From an uncultured Eubacteriales bacterium (GTDB taxonomy: Bacteria > Bacillota > Clostridia > Christensenellales > Aristaeellaceae): a stretch of 64,000 nt of DNA. Below are positions 32,808 through 41,460 of this stretch, piece by piece. The position numbers and the translations under genes are program-made. Under the pieces are notes generated by a model that saw only the letters and a program-made list of their open reading frames with translations, was not told where the DNA came from and did not search any database. Position 1 is the stretch's first letter; every line of letters starts with the position of its first letter. The stretch covers positions 10,858 through 74,857 of the forward strand of contig UQNN01000011.1 in the NCBI GenBank assembly GCA_900542445.1, read 5' to 3'.

Positions 32808-32808
32808 T

Positions 32809-33873
32809 ATGGAATTGACGCAAATCCTGCAAAAGGCGCTGGAAATCGGCGGTTCGGATATCTTTTTGATTCCCGGCTCAGCGGCAACGGCTAAGGTTAA
32901 AGGCCATCTGGTGCAGCTGACCGAGGAAAAACTTCTGCCCGCCGATACGGCCGACATGATCCGGGAGGCTTACGGCATGGCGGGCGATCACAGCGACGAG
33001 CTGCTCCACCGCGACGGCGACGACGATTTTTCGTTCTCCTTCAACCGGCAGGCGCGCTTCCGCTGCAACGCCTATAAGCAGCGCGGCACGCTGGCGGCGA
33101 CCTGCCGCGTCGTGACCTTCGGCCTGCCCGATCCGGACGCGCTGCATATCCCGCCGATGGTGATTGATCTCGTCTCCTCCTGCCGAAACGGCATGGTGCT
33201 CGTCACCGGCCCGGCGGGCAGCGGCAAGAGCACGACGCTCGCCTGCATGGTGGATCGCATTAACTCCAATCAGGATGTGCATATCATCACCATCGAGGAC
33301 CCAATCGAATATCTCCACGCCCATAAGCGCGCGCTGGTCAGCCAGCGGGAAATTCCCAACGACGCAAGCTCGTTTGCGCGGGCCTTGCGCGCGGCCATGC
33401 GCGAAGCGCCTGACGTGATTATGCTTGGCGAAATGCGCGATTATGAAACCGTGCAGACCGCGCTGACCGCGGCGGAAACCGGCCATCTGCTGCTTTCCTC
33501 GCTGCATACGGTGGGCGCGGCCAAAACCATCGACCGCATTATCGATACCTTCCCGGCCAATCAGCAGCAGCAGGTGCGCGTGCAGCTCTCCATGGTGCTG
33601 CGCGCGGTCGTCAGCCAGCGCCTTGTGCCGACGGTGGACGGCACGCAGGTGCCCGTGTTCGAGGTGATGACGATCAACCCCGCCATTCAGAACATGATTC
33701 GAGATGGAAAAACTTTCCAGATCGACAACGTGATCTATGGCGGTGCGGCGTCTCAGGCGATGCTTTCCATGGATAACGAACTCATCCGGCTGACCAAAGA
33801 AGGCAGAATTACCAAAGAAGCGGCTCAACTCTACGCTGTCAATCCGGACATGCTGCGCAAGCGGCTGATCTGA
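32809..33873 (+). CDS. PilT-type ATPase of type IV filament systems
   Basis: A 354-residue hexameric motor ATPase. Walker A is GPAGSGKST (near residue 133-141), the Asp-box region ITIEDPIEYLH (near 165), the Walker B stretch DVIMLGEMRDYETVQTAL (near 203), the His-box AAETGHLLLSSLHT (near 222). This is the retraction-type class; no PilB/GspE-type assembly ATPase is found nearby. As the only motor in the cluster it may power both assembly and retraction, or the assembly motor lies elsewhere. AGGAGAGC precedes ATG 32809. Confidence 0.92.
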   Translation: MELTQILQKALEIGGSDIFLIPGSAATAKVKGHLVQLTEEKLLPADTADMIREAYGMAGDHSDELLHRDGDDDFSFSFNRQARFRCNAYKQRGTLAATCRVVTFGLPDPDALHIPPMVIDLVSSCRNGMVLVTGPAGSGKSTTLACMVDRINSNQDVHIITIEDPIEYLHAHKRALVSQREIPNDASSFARALRAAMREAPDVIMLGEMRDYETVQTALTAAETGHLLLSSLHTVGAAKTIDRIIDTFPANQQQQVRVQLSMVLRAVVSQRLVPTVDGTQVPVFEVMTINPAIQNMIRDGKTFQIDNVIYGGAASQAMLSMDNELIRLTKEGRITKEAAQLYAVNPDMLRKRLI

Positions 33874-33893
33874 TTGCGAAGGAGGTTCTCTCT

Positions 33894-35174
33894 GTGCGCG
33901 ATATCATCCGAATTCAGATGATGGGCGAATTTGTCATTTACATCAACGAGCGTCAAGCCGATCACATGGTCAATAAATCCCGGAAGGGATTGGCGCTGAT
34001 TGAATATCTGATCGTAGGTCATGGGCAGCCCGTTTCCAATCAACGGCTGCTTTCCGCGTTTTGGGGCGACGAACGCGTTACCAACCCGGAAAACGCGCTC
34101 AAAACGTTAATCAGCCGCGTGCGCGCGATGCTTAGCCAGGTTTCGCCGGATTTGGGCGGCTGCATCGTCGCCGATCGCGGCGCATACCACTGGGAATGCC
34201 TGCCAGAGATGACCATTGATCTCTACGAATTGGAGGACGTCTTCAGTCGGCTTCAGGATACATGCGATGCAGAGCGCAAGCGCGCGCTCTATCGCCGGAT
34301 GATGCAGCTCTACCGCGGGCCGCTGCTGCAAAAGAGCGAGCTCAACGAATGGGTCTTCCCCCGCGCGACGGCGCTCCACAACCAGTATATCGCCGGGATT
34401 TACGGCTATATCGAAATGCTCAAACAGAGCGAAAAGGCCGAAGACGAGCAGGAGATCATCAGCGTCTGCCGCAGCGCGCTGGAACGCGAGCCTTTTGACG
34501 ATCGCATTCACATCGAACTGATGCGCGCGCTGCTGAAAAACAACAACGCCACAGAGGCCAAGGCGCAGTTTGAAGAGGTGATGCACCTGCATTATCACTA
34601 TCTGAACGTGAAGCCGAGCCGTGAGCTGATGGAATTTTACAACGAAATCGTCGAAGCCAGCAAAAACATCGAGTTTAACCTCGAAACCATCTGCCGTCAG
34701 CTGTATCAGAGCAGCCGGGAGCAGGGCGCGTTCGTCTGCGATTTTCCGGTGTTTAAAGAGATTTTCAATTTGCAGATCCGCAACATCGAGCGGCTGGATT
34801 CCACGATGTTCCTCGCCGTGATTATGGTTTCCAAAATCAATGGGGAACAGATGGGGAGCATCAAGCAGGAAAACGTGATGCACGGGCTGATGGAGATTCT
34901 GCGCACCAACCTGCGCAAGGGCGATGTCATCACGCATTTCTCCCCGACGATGGTTGCCATGCTGCTGCCGACCGTGGATTACAGCACGGGCGACAGCGTG
35001 ATGGAACGGCTCAAACAGAAGTTTTATCAGGCGTATCCGAATTCCAACGTGCTGTTCAGCTATCGCATTGCGCCTTTGACCGCGCAGATGGCTGGCGTGG
35101 AACCGCAGAAGGCCCGGCGCGCCCGGAGAAAACCGACGAAAACGATCCGAACAACGAAAAAGAAAGGCGAGTGA
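33894..35174 (+). CDS. BTAD (SARP-like) regulator with C-terminal GGDEF-like domain
   Basis: A 426-residue protein starting with GTG 33894 after AAGGAGGTT. Residues 1-95 form an OmpR/PhoB-like winged helix (IRIQMMGEFVIYINE, KGLALIEYLIVGHGQPVSNQRLL, NALKTLISRVRAML), followed by a bacterial transcriptional activator domain of tetratricopeptide type (about 100-260), then a domain from about 285 whose pattern (TMFLAVIMVSKIN, LRKGDVITHFSPTMVAMLLP) resembles a degenerate GGDEF fold. This combination is known from SARP-type activators in actinomycetes, rarer in clostridia. It lies 20 bp after the PilT gene and probably controls that cluster, perhaps with a nucleotide signal (inference). Confidence 0.8.
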   Translation: MRDIIRIQMMGEFVIYINERQADHMVNKSRKGLALIEYLIVGHGQPVSNQRLLSAFWGDERVTNPENALKTLISRVRAMLSQVSPDLGGCIVADRGAYHWECLPEMTIDLYELEDVFSRLQDTCDAERKRALYRRMMQLYRGPLLQKSELNEWVFPRATALHNQYIAGIYGYIEMLKQSEKAEDEQEIISVCRSALEREPFDDRIHIELMRALLKNNNATEAKAQFEEVMHLHYHYLNVKPSRELMEFYNEIVEASKNIEFNLETICRQLYQSSREQGAFVCDFPVFKEIFNLQIRNIERLDSTMFLAVIMVSKINGEQMGSIKQENVMHGLMEILRTNLRKGDVITHFSPTMVAMLLPTVDYSTGDSVMERLKQKFYQAYPNSNVLFSYRIAPLTAQMAGVEPQKARRARRKPTKTIRTTKKKGE

Positions 35175-35180
35175 ATCCAC

Positions 35181-35528
35181 ATGAACAAAGAGATTATCGA
35201 GCAGACGAAGAACCTGATCGCGGCGCATTCCTGCTGTCAGGAGGCGAAGGACGCGGCCAACGCGTGGCTCTGCGCCGTCGGCACGGCGGACGAAAAGGAG
35301 AAGGCGAAGGCGCTTGTCGCCGAGCTGGAAGAAGACATCATGCCCATCGACGGGCTGATCGGCTTTGCGGCGTCCGACATGGGCGCGAAGGTCTTCGGCG
35401 AGGAAAAGGCGAAGGAAGTGCTGGCGCATGCGGAAGCCATCAAGGCTGCGGGCGCGAAGTATTGCGACTGCCCGGCCTGCGCGGCGTGCGAAGCGATTTT
35501 GAAGCATAAGGAAGAACTGATCGGTTAA
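35181..35528 (+). CDS. Small conserved cysteine-rich protein of unknown function
   Basis: A 115-residue acidic, Ala-rich cytoplasmic protein: a helical body (VAELEEDIMPIDGLIGFAAS) and the C-terminal CDCPACAACEAIL, four cysteines that could bind metal. I recall similar proteins in gut clostridia carrying misleading heat-shock names, but the function is unknown. It follows the BTAD gene by 6 bp and is closed by a hairpin terminator. It need not be part of the filament system. Confidence 0.7.
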   Translation: MNKEIIEQTKNLIAAHSCCQEAKDAANAWLCAVGTADEKEKAKALVAELEEDIMPIDGLIGFAASDMGAKVFGEEKAKEVLAHAEAIKAAGAKYCDCPACAACEAILKHKEELIG

Positions 35529-35531
35529 AAG

Positions 35532-35562
35532 CAAACGCCCGAAGGACGACTTCGGGCGTTTG
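35532..35562 (+). terminator. Hairpin terminator after the filament-cluster operon
   Basis: CAAACGCCCGAA (35532-35543) and TTCGGGCGTTTG (35551-35562) form a perfect 12-bp stem over a 7-nt loop. A T-tract is weak. Confidence 0.65.
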
Positions 35563-35603
35563 ATGTATGGTATGAAAAAGGACGGCAGTTGACGGCCTGC
35601 TCG

Positions 35604-35723
35604 ATGGGCTTGAGCGTGCTGACTGTGTTGTTTCTGGCCATGACGCGGGAAACTTATGCGATTGTCGTTGCGTTTCTGCTGTTTGTGATTAAGATGGCGC
35701 TGATTTGGATGAGCAGAGCATAG
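35604..35723 (+). CDS. Possible very small membrane protein
   Basis: A 39-residue frame (MGLSVLTVLFLAMTRETYAI..., ending ALIWMSRA) with two hydrophobic stretches separated by a charged turn. The same frame stays open upstream to about 35565 (WYEKGRQLTAC), so it may be the tail of a longer lost gene. No ribosome binding site is obvious. A terminator follows 6 bp after the stop codon. Confidence 0.35.
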   Translation: MGLSVLTVLFLAMTRETYAIVVAFLLFVIKMALIWMSRA

Positions 35724-35728
35724 AAATA

Positions 35729-35770
35729 CCCCTTCGCATGGGTGAGTCGTGCGAAGGGGATTTTGTTTTT
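35729..35770 (+). terminator. Rho-independent terminator
   Basis: CCCCTTCGCA (35729-35738) pairs with TGCGAAGGGG (35750-35759), then ATTTTGTTTTT. Confidence 0.8.
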
Positions 35771-35849
35771 CTGTATAAGGTTTGATTGCGTATGCAGAAT
35801 TTTGAGGTTTTTCAGACGTCGGCGAATATGCGTGCAGGCTCAGCCTGAT

Positions 35850-36398
35850 TTACAGCACCTCAATCTGGCACGACCGCATGGTTTCCAGCGCGGCCTCGTG
35901 CTTCTGCGGGGTGACGCCTGCGCATAGCGCGCCGTTCACGGTCAAATCGGCTTCGGGCAGGGAGGCTTTGATGAGCAGGGCGTTGGAAACGACGCAGATA
36001 TCCGTACACACGCCGCAAAGCTCAACGTGGAAGCCTTTTCCCGCAACCGCGCCCTTTTCGGCGGCCAGCGTGCAGACATACTCGCACAGCGCCGTCGAAC
36101 CGAAGGTCGGTTTTTCAAAGGACATCATGCCGCGCGCGCACGTTTGAGCGATTTCCGGCTCAAGCGCCCAGCCGGGCGTATCGCGGATGCAGTGCGGCAC
36201 GGGCAGAAAGCGCCCCTCGCGGGTATTCATGTAGTTTTCTTCATGGGTATCGAGGGTGAAGACGACCTGCGTATTTTCCGCTTTGGCTTGCTGAATGCGT
36301 GCGGCGACAGCGGGAACGATGGCGCGGGCCTGCTCGCTGCCCAGCGCGCCGGAGACGAAATCGCGTTGCATATCGACGACGATAAGAAGATCGGTCAT
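35850..36398 (-). CDS. Nicotinamidase/isochorismatase-family hydrolase
   Basis: A 182-residue cysteine hydrolase. The Asp of VVDMQRDF (residue 9), the Lys of FEKPTFGST (near 96) and the Cys of ELCGVCTDICVVSNAL (near 132) make the family triad, and metal ligands fit DTHEENY. Nicotinamidase (nicotinamide to nicotinate in NAD salvage) is the most likely activity, but close relatives cleave other amides. ATG 36398 follows AGGAGGAA. Single gene, no obvious partner. Confidence 0.85.
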   Translation of the reverse strand: MTDLLIVVDMQRDFVSGALGSEQARAIVPAVAARIQQAKAENTQVVFTLDTHEENYMNTREGRFLPVPHCIRDTPGWALEPEIAQTCARGMMSFEKPTFGSTALCEYVCTLAAEKGAVAGKGFHVELCGVCTDICVVSNALLIKASLPEADLTVNGALCAGVTPQKHEAALETMRSCQIEVL

Positions 36399-36544
36399 GA
36401 GAAAATTCCTCCTGAGATAAGATATTTGATAGAGTGGGAAAACGAAGGAAATAACAGGCTTTGCAGGCGTCAGGCCTCGCTTCGCGGCGGCATAAACAAA
36501 ACCATTTCGACAATGAAGGGGCGAACTCCTGCATTTGCTTCGGC

Positions 36545-36573
36545 TTGCGAAGAAACAGAATTTATGCTACACT
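36545..36573 (+). promoter_or_regulatory. cggR promoter
   Basis: TTGCGA (36545-36550), 17 bp, TACACT (36568-36573), 49 bp ahead of the cggR start. Confidence 0.7.
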
Positions 36574-36576
36574 AAT

Positions 36577-36600
36577 CGGGACAAAAAATGAACGCGGGAG
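36577..36600 (+). promoter_or_regulatory. Candidate CggR operator
   Basis: CGGGAC at 36577-36582 and CGGGAG at 36595-36600, repeat starts 18 bp apart, directly downstream of the -10 box. The known CggR site in Bacillus is a tandem CGGGAC repeat with a 20-bp period, so the match is partial. Confidence 0.5.
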
Positions 36601-36621
36601 AAAACAGGCCCACAGGCTTGC

Positions 36622-37659
36622 ATGAAAGATATGGACACGTCGATACTGAACACGCTATCGTTGATTGCGCCGGATTTGATGGAAGAAATGGAGCTGCGCA
36701 CGCTGATTTTGGAACGTGTTGCGGCGCTGGAGCCGATTGGCAGGCGGGCTTTGGCTGCGCGGCTGCATCTGGCCGAGCGCGAGGTGCGCGCGGCGGCGGA
36801 GGCGCTGAAAAGAGCCGGATGCCTGACGCAGAGCGCGTCGGGTATGGAATTGACCCCGCAGGGGCAGAGTTTGGTAGAGGCGGCGCGGACGGTCAGCAGC
36901 GGACGGCGGACATTATCGGGCATCGAATTGTCGCTCTCGCAGATGCTGGGCGTAGAGCGGGTCTGCGTCGTCCACGGCGACGCGGACATCGATTCCGGGG
37001 TGATGGAAGAGGTGGCGCGCGCGGCGGCACGGCAAATCCGCTTCCTTTTACAGGACGCGCATGTGATGGCGGTGACGGGCGGACGAACCGTCGCCAAAAC
37101 GGCGGAGGCGATCACGGTCGCCGCGCCGATGGAGATCACGGTTGTTCCGGCACAGGGCGGCATGGGCGGCGGCATCAGCACGCAGGCGAACACGGTGGCC
37201 GAGCGCTTTGCGCAGAAGCTGGGCGGATACTATCGTTTTCTGCACTTGCCGGACGGGCTTTCGGAAGCGGCGGCGGACGAGCTGGCGCGCTTGCCGCAGG
37301 TGCGCGAGCCGCTGGAACTGGTGCGTCATGCGGATGTGCTGCTTTACGGAATCGGACGGGCGATGGATCTGGCTCAGCGGCGCGGCCTGAGCCGGGCGGA
37401 GCAGGAGACGCTGCGCGCAGAAGGCGCAGTGGCCGAGGCGCTGGGCTTTTATCTGAACGCGGAAGGGTACGTGGTCGGAGGCGGTTCGTCGCTGGCCTTC
37501 AAACCGGAGGACATCGGGCGGAAGAACCGCGCGGCGGCGGTCGCTGCTGGGCGCGCGAAAGCGGAGGCCATTTTGGCGGTCTGCGCGCACCATCCGCACA
37601 AGCTGCTGGTTGTGGACGAGGGCGCGGCGCTGCGGATGCTCGAACTTTTGCGCCCGTGA
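36622..37659 (+). CDS. cggR: Central glycolytic genes regulator CggR (SorC family)
   Basis: A 345-residue repressor of the SorC/DeoR-like group. An N-terminal winged helix (about residues 25-90: GRRALAARLHLAEREVRAAAEALKRAG) is followed by the sugar-phosphate isomerase-like effector domain (VMAVTGGRTVAKTAEAI, VPAQGGMGGGISTQANTVA, LLYGIGRAMD). In Bacillus it is released from DNA by fructose 1,6-bisphosphate. It stands before pgk, tpiA and gpmI, but gapA, its usual first target, is absent. The stop is 238 bp from pgk, which has its own promoter. Start ATG 36622 or 36631; the ribosome binding site is weak. Confidence 0.88.
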   Translation: MKDMDTSILNTLSLIAPDLMEEMELRTLILERVAALEPIGRRALAARLHLAEREVRAAAEALKRAGCLTQSASGMELTPQGQSLVEAARTVSSGRRTLSGIELSLSQMLGVERVCVVHGDADIDSGVMEEVARAAARQIRFLLQDAHVMAVTGGRTVAKTAEAITVAAPMEITVVPAQGGMGGGISTQANTVAERFAQKLGGYYRFLHLPDGLSEAAADELARLPQVREPLELVRHADVLLYGIGRAMDLAQRRGLSRAEQETLRAEGAVAEALGFYLNAEGYVVGGGSSLAFKPEDIGRKNRAAAVAAGRAKAEAILAVCAHHPHKLLVVDEGAALRMLELLRP

Positions 37660-37702
37660 GGAATGAAATTTGCGGAGTCAGCGCCATTCTTTGCGCAAAT
37701 CT

Positions 37703-37731
37703 TTGACAATCTCGGCAAAAAATGCTACACT
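37703..37731 (+). promoter_or_regulatory. pgk operon promoter
   Basis: TTGACA (37703-37708), 17 bp, TACACT (37726-37731). The 5' leader then holds a small GGGCG-TTC-GCCC hairpin near 37747. Confidence 0.82.
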
Positions 37732-37897
37732 AGAGGCGTTCGGTTGGGCGTTCGCCCGATCGGCAAACGGTTTGAAACGCCGCGGTACGCGCGGCTTTCT
37801 TCCGTCGGCATTTTTGGGGAATGCGGACGGATATAAAACCTCAATCTATCATGGAAACCCAAAGAATTGGAACCAAATTGAAATGGAGGAATTACCC

Positions 37898-39103
37898 ATG
37901 GCAAAAATGACCGTTGACGACATCCGGGTCTCCGGCAAGAAAGTGCTTGTGCGCTGCGATTTCAATGTTCCGATGAAGGATGGCAAGATCACCAACGACA
38001 AGCGCATTGTGGCGGCGCTGCCGACCATCAAGAAGCTGATCGCGGACGGCGGCAGGGTGATCCTGTGCAGCCATCTGGGCAAGCCGAAGAACGGCCCGGA
38101 AGCGAAGTTCTCCCTCGCGCCGGTGGCGGAGCGCCTGTCCGAGTACCTGGGCAAGCCGGTTGTGTTCGCGGATGACGACACTGTCGTCGGCGAGAACGCG
38201 AAGGCCGCCGTTGCCGCGATGAAGGACGGCGACGTGGTGCTGCTCCAGAACACCCGCTTCCGCAAGGAAGAGACCAAGAACATCGAGGATTTCTCCAAGG
38301 AGCTGGCCTCTCTGGCGGATTGCTATGTGGACGACGCGTTCGGCTCCTGCCATCGCGCGCATTGCTCCACCGAGGGCGTGACCAAGTTCCTCTCTCCGTG
38401 CGTGGCGGGCTACCTGATCGGCAAAGAGCTGGATATCATGGGCAAGGCGCTGGAAAATCCGGATCGTCCGTTCGTGGCGGTGCTGGGCGGCGCGAAAGTG
38501 GCCGACAAGCTCAACGTTATCGACAACCTGCTGGAGAAGGTCGATACCCTCATCATCGGCGGCGGCATGGCGTATACCTTCCTGAAGGCGAAGGGCTACG
38601 GCGTGGGCAAGAGCCTGCTGGATGAGACGAAGATCGACTACTGCAAGGACATGATGGCCAAGGCCGAGGCGAAGGGCATCAAGCTGCTGCTGCCGGTCGA
38701 TACCGTCTGCATCAAGGACTTCCCGGATCCGATCGACGCGGCGGTTGAAACCGTGACGGTGGACGCGGACGCGATTCCGGAAGACATGGAAGGCTGCGAT
38801 ATCGGCCCGAAGAGCCGCGAGCTGTTTGCCGCTGCGGTGAAGGACGCGAAGACCGTCATCTGGAACGGCCCGATGGGCGTGTTCGAGAACCCGACCCTTG
38901 CGGCTGGCACGCTGGCCGTGGCGCAGGCGATGGCCGACAGCGATGCCGTGACCATCATCGGCGGCGGCGATTCCGCGGCTGCGGTTGAGCAGATGGGCCT
39001 TGGCGACAAGATGACCCACATCTCCACCGGCGGCGGCGCGTCCCTCGAATATCTGGAGGGCAAGGTGCTTCCGGGCGTTGCCTGCCTTGACGAGAAACTG
39101 TAA
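37898..39103 (+). CDS. pgk: Phosphoglycerate kinase
   Basis: A 401-residue glycolytic kinase converting 1,3-bisphosphoglycerate and ADP to 3-phosphoglycerate and ATP. Seen: VLVRCDFNVPMKDGKI (substrate Arg/Asp), HLGKPKNG, GSCHRAHCSTEG in the N-domain, VLGGAKVADKLNVIDNLL, GPMGVFE and the nucleotide-site run IGGGDSAAAVEQMG with STGGGASLEYLEGK. Length is normal. ATG 37898 follows GGAGGAAT; the open frame continues upstream but without coding character. First of pgk-tpiA-gpmI. Confidence 0.97.
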   Translation: MAKMTVDDIRVSGKKVLVRCDFNVPMKDGKITNDKRIVAALPTIKKLIADGGRVILCSHLGKPKNGPEAKFSLAPVAERLSEYLGKPVVFADDDTVVGENAKAAVAAMKDGDVVLLQNTRFRKEETKNIEDFSKELASLADCYVDDAFGSCHRAHCSTEGVTKFLSPCVAGYLIGKELDIMGKALENPDRPFVAVLGGAKVADKLNVIDNLLEKVDTLIIGGGMAYTFLKAKGYGVGKSLLDETKIDYCKDMMAKAEAKGIKLLLPVDTVCIKDFPDPIDAAVETVTVDADAIPEDMEGCDIGPKSRELFAAAVKDAKTVIWNGPMGVFENPTLAAGTLAVAQAMADSDAVTIIGGGDSAAAVEQMGLGDKMTHISTGGGASLEYLEGKVLPGVACLDEKL

Positions 39104-39166
39104 ATGATTTCGCCCTGAGCGGCCTTGGGGTCGCTTGGGGCATTTATGATGAGGAGGAAACATCCC

Positions 39167-39916
39167 ATGCGTAAGCCGATTATTGCCGGTAACTGGAAAA
39201 TGAACAAGACCCCCAGCGAGGCGCGCGAACTGGTTTCCGCGCTTGTGCCGCTGGTTCAGGATGCGAAGTGCGACGTCGTCGTCTGCACCCCGGCGGTGGA
39301 TTTTGCCGCGGTGAGCGAGGTCATCAAGGGCACGAATATCAAGCTGGGCGCGGAGAACATGCACTGGAAGGAATCCGGCGCGTACACGGGCGAGCTGAGC
39401 GCGGCGATGCTCAAGGAATCCGGCGTGGAATACGTCATTCTCGGCCACAGTGAGCGCCGTCAGTACTTTGGCGAGACGGACGCGACGGTGAACCAGCGCG
39501 TGCTGGCGGCCGTTAAGGCGGGCCTGACCCCGATCATCTGCGTCGGCGAGAAGAAGGAAGAGCGCGAAGCGGGCTACACCAACGCGCTGGTGACCTATCA
39601 GACGCAGATTGCGCTCTCCGGCCTGACGGCGGACGAGGTGAAGAATGTGGTCATCGCTTACGAGCCGGTTTGGGCGATCGGCACGGGTCTGACCGCGACG
39701 GACGAGCAGGCGAACGAGACCATCGGCGTGATCCGCGAGGCGGTCCGCGCGGCTTACGGCGACGCAGCGGACGATGTGCGCATTCAGTACGGCGGCTCGA
39801 TGAACCCGAAGAACTGCAAGGGCCTGATGGCGCAGCCGGAGATCGACGGCGGCCTGATCGGCGGCGCGTCCCTCAAGGCGGAGGACTTCTCCAAGGTTGT
39901 TCATTTCGACGCGTAA
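39167..39916 (+). CDS. tpiA: Triosephosphate isomerase
   Basis: A 249-residue TIM-barrel enzyme interconverting dihydroxyacetone phosphate and glyceraldehyde 3-phosphate. NWKMNK (Lys near residue 12), VILGHSERR (His near 95), the catalytic Glu in VIAYEPVWAIGTG (near 167), loop 6 and the phosphate-site run YGGSMNPKN are all present. ATG 39167 follows AGGAGGAAA. gpmI begins 10 bp after its stop codon. Confidence 0.97.
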   Translation: MRKPIIAGNWKMNKTPSEARELVSALVPLVQDAKCDVVVCTPAVDFAAVSEVIKGTNIKLGAENMHWKESGAYTGELSAAMLKESGVEYVILGHSERRQYFGETDATVNQRVLAAVKAGLTPIICVGEKKEEREAGYTNALVTYQTQIALSGLTADEVKNVVIAYEPVWAIGTGLTATDEQANETIGVIREAVRAAYGDAADDVRIQYGGSMNPKNCKGLMAQPEIDGGLIGGASLKAEDFSKVVHFDA

Positions 39917-39926
39917 AGGAGCAATT

Positions 39927-41453
39927 ATGGCTAAGAAACCTGTTCTGCTTTGCATCATGGACGGCTTCGGCTGGGTGCCGGAGCAGACGTTCGGCAACGC
40001 GATTGCGGCGGCCAGGAGACCGAACCTCGACCGCCTGTTTGAAACCTATCCCTATACCACAATTCAGGCTTCCGGCATGGCGGTCGGCCTGCCGGAAGGC
40101 CAGATGGGCAACAGCGAAGTCGGCCACACCAACATGGGCGCGGGCCGCATCGTCTATCAGCAGCTGACGCTGATCACCAAGTCCATCATGGATGGCACGA
40201 TGAAGGAAAACGACGTGCTGGTGCGCAACATGCGCGCGGCCATCGACGCGGGCAAGGCCGTTCACCTGATGGGCCTGCTCGGCACGGGCGGCGTACACAG
40301 CCACATCGACCACCTGTTCGGCCTGCTGGATCTGGCCAAGCATCTGGGCGCGAAAAAGCTGTACGTCCACTGCATCATGGACGGCCGCGACACCGACCCG
40401 CATTCCGGCAAGGGCTTCCTTGAGGATCTTCAAAAGAAGCTCGACGAGCTGGGCGTGGGCGAAATTGCGACTGTGACGGGCCGTTACTACGCGATGGACC
40501 GCGATTCCAACTGGGATCGCGAGGAAAAAGCGTATGCCGCGTTCGTCTACGGCGAGGGCAACCACGCGAGCAGCGCGCTGGAAGCCATCGAAAAGAGCTA
40601 TGCCGACGACGTGACGGATGAGTTCGTCGTGCCGTGCGTCACCTGCGAAGGCGGCCGCGTGCAGGAGGGCGATACGGTTGTGTTCATCAACTTCCGCCCG
40701 GACCGCGCGCGCCAGATGACCCGCATCTTTGTGGATGACGATTTTAAGGGCTTCGAGCGCCGCTATGGTCGTTTCCCCGTGCACTATGTCTGTATGGCGG
40801 AATACGACGCGACCATGCCGAACGTCGAAGTCGCCTATCCGCCGGTGGAGCTGACCAACGTGCTGGGCGAATACCTCGCCAAGAACGGCAAGACCCAGCT
40901 GCGCATTGCGGAGACGGAGAAATACGCCCACGTGACATTCTTCTTCAACGGCGGTGTGGAAGCGCCGTATGAGGGCGAAGATCGCAAGGTCATCCCCAGC
41001 CCGAAGGTTGCGACCTACGACCTCAAGCCGGAGATGAGCGCCTACGAAGTGGCCGACGAATGCGCCAAGCGCATCCGCAGCGGCAAATACGACGTGGTGA
41101 TCCTCAATTTCGCCAACTGCGACATGGTCGGCCACACGGGCGTGTTTGACGCGGCCGTGAAGGCGGTTGAGGCGGTTGACGCATGCGTGGAGACGGTTTG
41201 GGAGGCCGTTCGCGACATGGGCGGCTATATGTTCCTGACTGCCGACCACGGCAACGCGGACAAGATGGAGAATCCGGACGGCACGCCGTTCACCGCGCAT
41301 ACGACCAACCCGGTTCCGTTCCTGGTTGCGGGCTGCGGCAACGTGAAGCTGCGCGCGGGCGGCTGTCTGGCGGATATCGCGCCGACGATGCTGCCCTACA
41401 TCGGTCTGCCCGTGCCGAAGGAAATGACCGGCAAGAGCATCATCGAGGAGTAA
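39927..41453 (+). CDS. gpmI: 2,3-bisphosphoglycerate-independent phosphoglycerate mutase
   Basis: A 508-residue manganese-dependent mutase of the alkaline-phosphatase superfamily, interconverting 3- and 2-phosphoglycerate. MDGFGW (first metal Asp, near residue 10), the phosphoserine site in GQMGNSEVGHTNMGAGR (Ser near 62), HCIMDGRDTDP, FINFRPDRARQ and ADHGNADKM with later His residues are intact. AAAGGAGCA lies ahead of ATG 39927. Last gene of the glycolytic operon; a repeat copy and a terminator follow. No eno is adjacent. Confidence 0.96.
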   Translation: MAKKPVLLCIMDGFGWVPEQTFGNAIAAARRPNLDRLFETYPYTTIQASGMAVGLPEGQMGNSEVGHTNMGAGRIVYQQLTLITKSIMDGTMKENDVLVRNMRAAIDAGKAVHLMGLLGTGGVHSHIDHLFGLLDLAKHLGAKKLYVHCIMDGRDTDPHSGKGFLEDLQKKLDELGVGEIATVTGRYYAMDRDSNWDREEKAYAAFVYGEGNHASSALEAIEKSYADDVTDEFVVPCVTCEGGRVQEGDTVVFINFRPDRARQMTRIFVDDDFKGFERRYGRFPVHYVCMAEYDATMPNVEVAYPPVELTNVLGEYLAKNGKTQLRIAETEKYAHVTFFFNGGVEAPYEGEDRKVIPSPKVATYDLKPEMSAYEVADECAKRIRSGKYDVVILNFANCDMVGHTGVFDAAVKAVEAVDACVETVWEAVRDMGGYMFLTADHGNADKMENPDGTPFTAHTTNPVPFLVAGCGNVKLRAGGCLADIAPTMLPYIGLPVPKEMTGKSIIEE

Positions 41454-41460
41454 TAACGAA

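Noticed and set aside
37892..39997. 701-residue open frame antisense to pgk and tpiA
   Set aside because: Shadow of two conserved glycolytic genes.
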